Notes under the pieces: model-generated
The model's input: only the letters and a program-made list of their open reading frames with translations
Told to the model about the DNA's origin: nothing
The model's database searches: none
Origin: Cheilinus undulatus
Taxonomy: Eukaryota > Chordata > Actinopteri > Labriformes > Labridae
Length of the DNA stretch: 64,000 bases
NCBI RefSeq assembly: GCF_018320785.1
Contig: NC_054885.1
Coordinates: 3,360,921-3,424,920 of the forward strand
Direction of reading: 5' to 3'
In this document: piece by piece, positions 60,831 through 64,000 of the stretch
How positions within the stretch are numbered: position 1 is the stretch's first letter
Layout: each line of letters starts with the position of its first letter
Translations under genes and position numbers: made by a program

Positions 60831-61489
60831 GTCTTGGGGTCTTCCAGCTGATAAATATAAGCTTCAATAATAAAAAATTTGCACATTTTTATTCTAAGAA
60901 ATGAAGAATTTCTCTGACCCTTCTGGAAATATCTGAGGTAATGTAAGAACTCAGCTAAAATATACACAACATAGAAGTACATGTTGTCTCTCTCAGAGCA
61001 GCTCAGCTGTCTCTCTGTCCCCCTGTTGTGAACTAATCACCCCCTCTCCGTTGTCTCGATGTACATGTGAATGTAAACACATATAGAAATCTAAATCAGG
61101 ACTCTCTGAGCGGTGACAGCAAGGCTGAGCAGCACGGCGCTCATCCTGACGCTGCAGGGAGCTCCACAGGTGAACTGGATGTTTCCACTGAGCAAGGAGC
61201 CAAATAAATCCTGGAGACTGCAGAGGTTGTCGGAGATTCAGCCGAGGAGCAGAGACTCGGTGGAGTTTGACGTCACTGAGGAAGGAGATGTGAGAACAGA
61301 GACATGTCTGAAACAGGAAGACTCATTTAAAGCATTTATTTTCTTACTCTACTGTGCCTTTCTGGCTGTTGAATTCTAATGAAGCTGGGTTTGTGTGCTG
61401 AGAAGTTTGTGAGCTTTAAAGATGGGCATCAAAGCGACATCTAGTGGTCTGTAATAATGATTGCAGCCTTTAATATGAGTGGCTATAGG

Positions 61490-62722
61490 TCACTGATTAT
61501 CAACCGGCGGCCCGGGGGCCACGTCAGGCCCCCCAGAGCTTTCTGTCCGGCCCCCGAAAGATCGTTAAATTCAGAAAAGGAGGAAAAGAAGATTTTAAGA
61601 GTATCTTTTGGCTGTAAATGTCTGCAGCTGTTAAATCCATCCCACAAAAATAACATTGAAATAGTTTTAGAACTAACTGACTTAACATTTGATCTGTTTT
61701 TTTTTTCAGAGATTTACTGTAATTATTAGTAAGTATTTAAAAAAGGGTTAAAGTTGTCAGAAGTGCTGCAAAAATGACCAGATACAGTGGTGAAAAGAGG
61801 TTAAATGTGGCAAAAAATGGTAAAAGAGGAAAAAAGGCACAAAAGGTATCAAAAATTGGTTACAAATGACAAAAAAGTAGGGCAAGAAAGTCATGAAAAG
61901 GGGTTAAAAAGTGGAAAAATTGATAAAAGAGTGTCACAAAGGGGGTAAAACATGCAGGAAAAGAGTTTTAAATTGGGTTAAAATCTTTCAAAAATTATTC
62001 AAAAGAGGCAACAAGGGGCAAAAGTATCAACAATGGGTTAAAAGTGACAAAAATTGTTTTAAAAGTTGCAAAAAAATGTTTAAAAAGTAAAAAGAAAAAA
62101 GGGGAGGGTTAAAAAGTGGAAAATAGAAAGGTGGCAAAAATTGTTAAGAGTGTCACAGAAGGGGTAAAACATACATTAAAAATGTTTTAGTTGGCTTAAA
62201 ATCTTTCAAAAATTGGGTTAAAGAGGCATAAAGTATCAACAATTAGTTAAAAGTGGGAAAATTGGTTTTAAAATTGCAAAAATTGTTGAAAAAATGTAAT
62301 GAAAAGGGGTTAAAAAGTGGCAAAAATAGAAGAAAAGTGGCAAAAATTGATGAGTGTCACAAAGGGGATAAAACATGCATGAAAAGTGGTTCAAATGGGG
62401 TTTTAAATCTTTGAAAAATTGTGTTAAAGAGGCAAAAAGTATCAAAAATGGCTTAAAAGTATCAAAAAGTGGTTAATATTGGTGGTAAATGACAACTGGG
62501 GAGGGCCCATTCTCTGTGATTTTCAGGGGTCTGCCCTATTCTGTTGTCAGGCCTGTCTCCCTGTGGCCTGCTGCGTGATAGATAATAGGGATAGATCTCA
62601 CTGGTAATGACTAAAATAATATAAAACATTTCTTTGATTTTTGTGTATTTGAAGTCCGGCCCCCAGAGTTTCTGTTGAGACTAAATCCAGCCCTTGTGCA
62701 AATGTACTTGATGACCCCTGAA
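61490..62722 (+). mobile_element. Element family D' with tandem core
   Basis: Starts cactgattatcaaccggcgg with cacgtcaggccccccag and ends ccagcccttgtgcaaatgta, gatgacccctg. The core (61745-62475) mixes gtggcaaaaa units with larger repeats of about 230-300 bp (aaaaggggttaaaaagtgg, gtgtcacaaaggggntaaaa, ggttttaaaattgcaaaaa). No transposase. Confidence -1.
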
Positions 62723-62768
62723 TGATATAGGCCTTCACACCTGGCTGATAATTTGTTCATGAACTCAC

Positions 62769-63140
62769 AGGTTCCATTGAAGCAGCGATCCTCGGCTCCC
62801 TGACAGGACAGCGTGGAGTTACAGCTGTCCGTCAAACAGCAGAGCTGATTGTAATAAAACCCTGATTCACCGACCACTCAGTGGGAGAGTTCAGGAGAGT
62901 GAAGCAGGGATGAACAGCTCTTAGTCACAGACACGGTGATGGACGTCTCCGTCTGCCTCACTGGTGTTAGAGGAAAGTCTTAGATGATGAATAAACCTCT
63001 TATTCTGATATTTCAGTGGTAGTAAATGAAGTAGGTCCTACATGTAGTGATGCTCCTGCACATGGAGAAGACGGGACACGTGACCGAGGAGGAGCAGGAG
63101 CAGTTCTGGTCGAAGCATATGTGACAGAGCAGCGACTCAG
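62769..63140 (-). pseudogene. Ly6/uPAR (three-finger) protein fragment with in-frame stop
   Basis: Two minus-strand exons, 63140-63042 and 62960-62769, have proper acceptors (tgtttcag, taacaccag) and donors (GTAGGA, GTGAGT). Joined in phase they read ESLLCHICFDQNCSCS..., SMCRSITTLRQTETSI..., TKSCSSLLHS..., then after an in-frame TGA at 62882-62880 ESGFYYNQLCCLTDSCN and QGAEDRCFNGT. LLCHICFDQNC and CCLTDSCN are the start and end of a Ly6/uPAR domain; EDRCFNG begins a second one, as in secreted or GPI-anchored two-domain uPAR-like fish proteins. No signal-peptide exon or second-domain exon was found. The TGA suggests a pseudogene. Alternatively an acceptor just after it (ctcccactgag) could start a separate exon. 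Confidence -1.
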
Positions 63141-63144
63141 CTGA

Positions 63145-64000
63145 AACAGAAACACAACCCTCTCAGCCAGCTGACGCTCAATTCACAGAGGACAGACCCA
63201 AAATAACAGTTTTATTACAAGTCTGCAGGATTTTAGTCCTTAAATCATGATGTTTGAGTTTGAAGGATGGTGAGAGTTAAGCAGACTTCATGTGTTTTTT
63301 AGAGCTACAACAGTAAACACTGAAAAAACATGCTGACACACTCAGAGATGCAGAACACTAAAAATCAGCTGACATTGTTCTGGAGCTGATCATTTTAAAC
63401 TGAATTTAATCACTATAGATCAGCAGTGTGTTCACTGTGACAAGTGCTTAAGATAACACAACACACATTCTTACTCAGGTTTCCCATGAAGGAGAGATCT
63501 CTGATCACAGCAGGACTAACCTGATTAAATAAAGGCTAGATAATAAAATAAATAAATAAATAAATGACCTGTGGACTTTTAACTTCAGTCCTTAGAGCAG
63601 GGATCGCTAACTTTGGTTACCAAGAAGGCCACGTCAATTTTATTAGCAATGCCAAATAGATACAGACTGTTGGATATTCCCAATTTAAACCCTTTAAATA
63701 ATAATAATTCAATAAAAGGAAGAAAATGCTGCTTTTATGATCATTTATTTAACCACGATTTATGTTTTTTTAACTCCGGTGCAAAGAAGAATAGTTAATT
63801 TAATGAGAAACACAGAAATAAATCGATTTAAAGCTGGTTTTTATGCAGGGAATGTTATAGTTACTGATTTTACCTGCGCATTTATTTATTTTTACAAGTG
63901 CATTTAATGAGCAAAATAAAAAAGTCTTACAGAAGTGACTGCAACCAAAAGAATCTACTAAAAAAAGGATTCATGAAAATAAAAACTAAATAAAAGCAAC
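63145..64000. other. No recognised gene; (AAAT)n run
   Basis: An (AAAT)n microsatellite sits at about 63543-63565. A repeat-like start (gagcagggatcgctaacttt) lies at 63596. No signal-peptide exon for the Ly6 fragment was seen in this stretch. Confidence -1.

Noticed and set aside
60641..60982. 113-codon minus-strand frame
   Set aside because: Runs through a common dispersed fish repeat; no domain.
61113..61379. 88-codon frame near the Ly6 fragment, considered as its signal-peptide exon
   Set aside because: Wrong strand for the Ly6 exons and no Ly6 features; the minus strand has only a short hydrophobic start followed by a stop.
13650..62475. CRISPR-like array
   Set aside because: The repeats are degenerate, adjacent and without unique spacers, in vertebrate DNA bounded by transposon ends.
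62880..62882. Selenocysteine reading of the TGA in the Ly6 fragment
   Set aside because: No family precedent that I know and no SECIS element seen; a nonsense change is simpler.

Overview
The window reads as vertebrate nuclear DNA from a ray-finned fish, probably a percomorph teleost. Two multi-exon genes with short coding exons and GT-AG introns sit in a landscape of fish-type repeats: a tRNA-derived SINE, LINE fragments, Tc1-like remnants and many non-autonomous hAT-like elements. There is no bacterial, plasmid or viral gene system.

Layout. (1) 101-17806, + strand: the 3' part (23 coding exons, about 887 codons) of an oxysterol-binding-protein-like gene, best called osbpl7. It has the end of the N-terminal region, a PH domain, an FFAT motif and a complete lipid-transfer (ORD) domain. 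The first exons lie left of the window. (2) 18.6-27.9 kb: an intergenic gap with one complete hAT-like element and several kilobases of AT-rich degenerate tandem repeats. (3) 27918-37435, - strand: tbkbp1 (SINTBAD), with all coding exons recovered (12 exons, about 633 codons). (4) 37.5-62.7 kb: no convincing gene. It is filled with repeat elements, several nested in one another, and minisatellites. (5) 62769-63140, - strand: two exons of a Ly6/uPAR three-finger protein whose joined reading frame carries an in-frame TGA, so probably a decayed or fragmentary gene.

The osbpl7-tbkbp1 tail-to-tail pair matches the human 17q21 order KPNB1-TBKBP1-TBX21-OSBPL7. On that basis tbx21 should lie between the two genes here, but no T-box coding sequence is seen in the gap.

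The most striking unexplained structure is one roughly 20-bp degenerate motif (TTTTGCCACTTTTAACCCA and its complement). It makes up the core of about eleven separate arrays, roughly 8 kb in total. These arrays sit inside non-autonomous elements with different terminal sequences, some with clear 8-bp target-site duplications. One such element is inserted a few bases inside a tbkbp1 intron, and its target-site duplication forms part of the 5' splice-site region.
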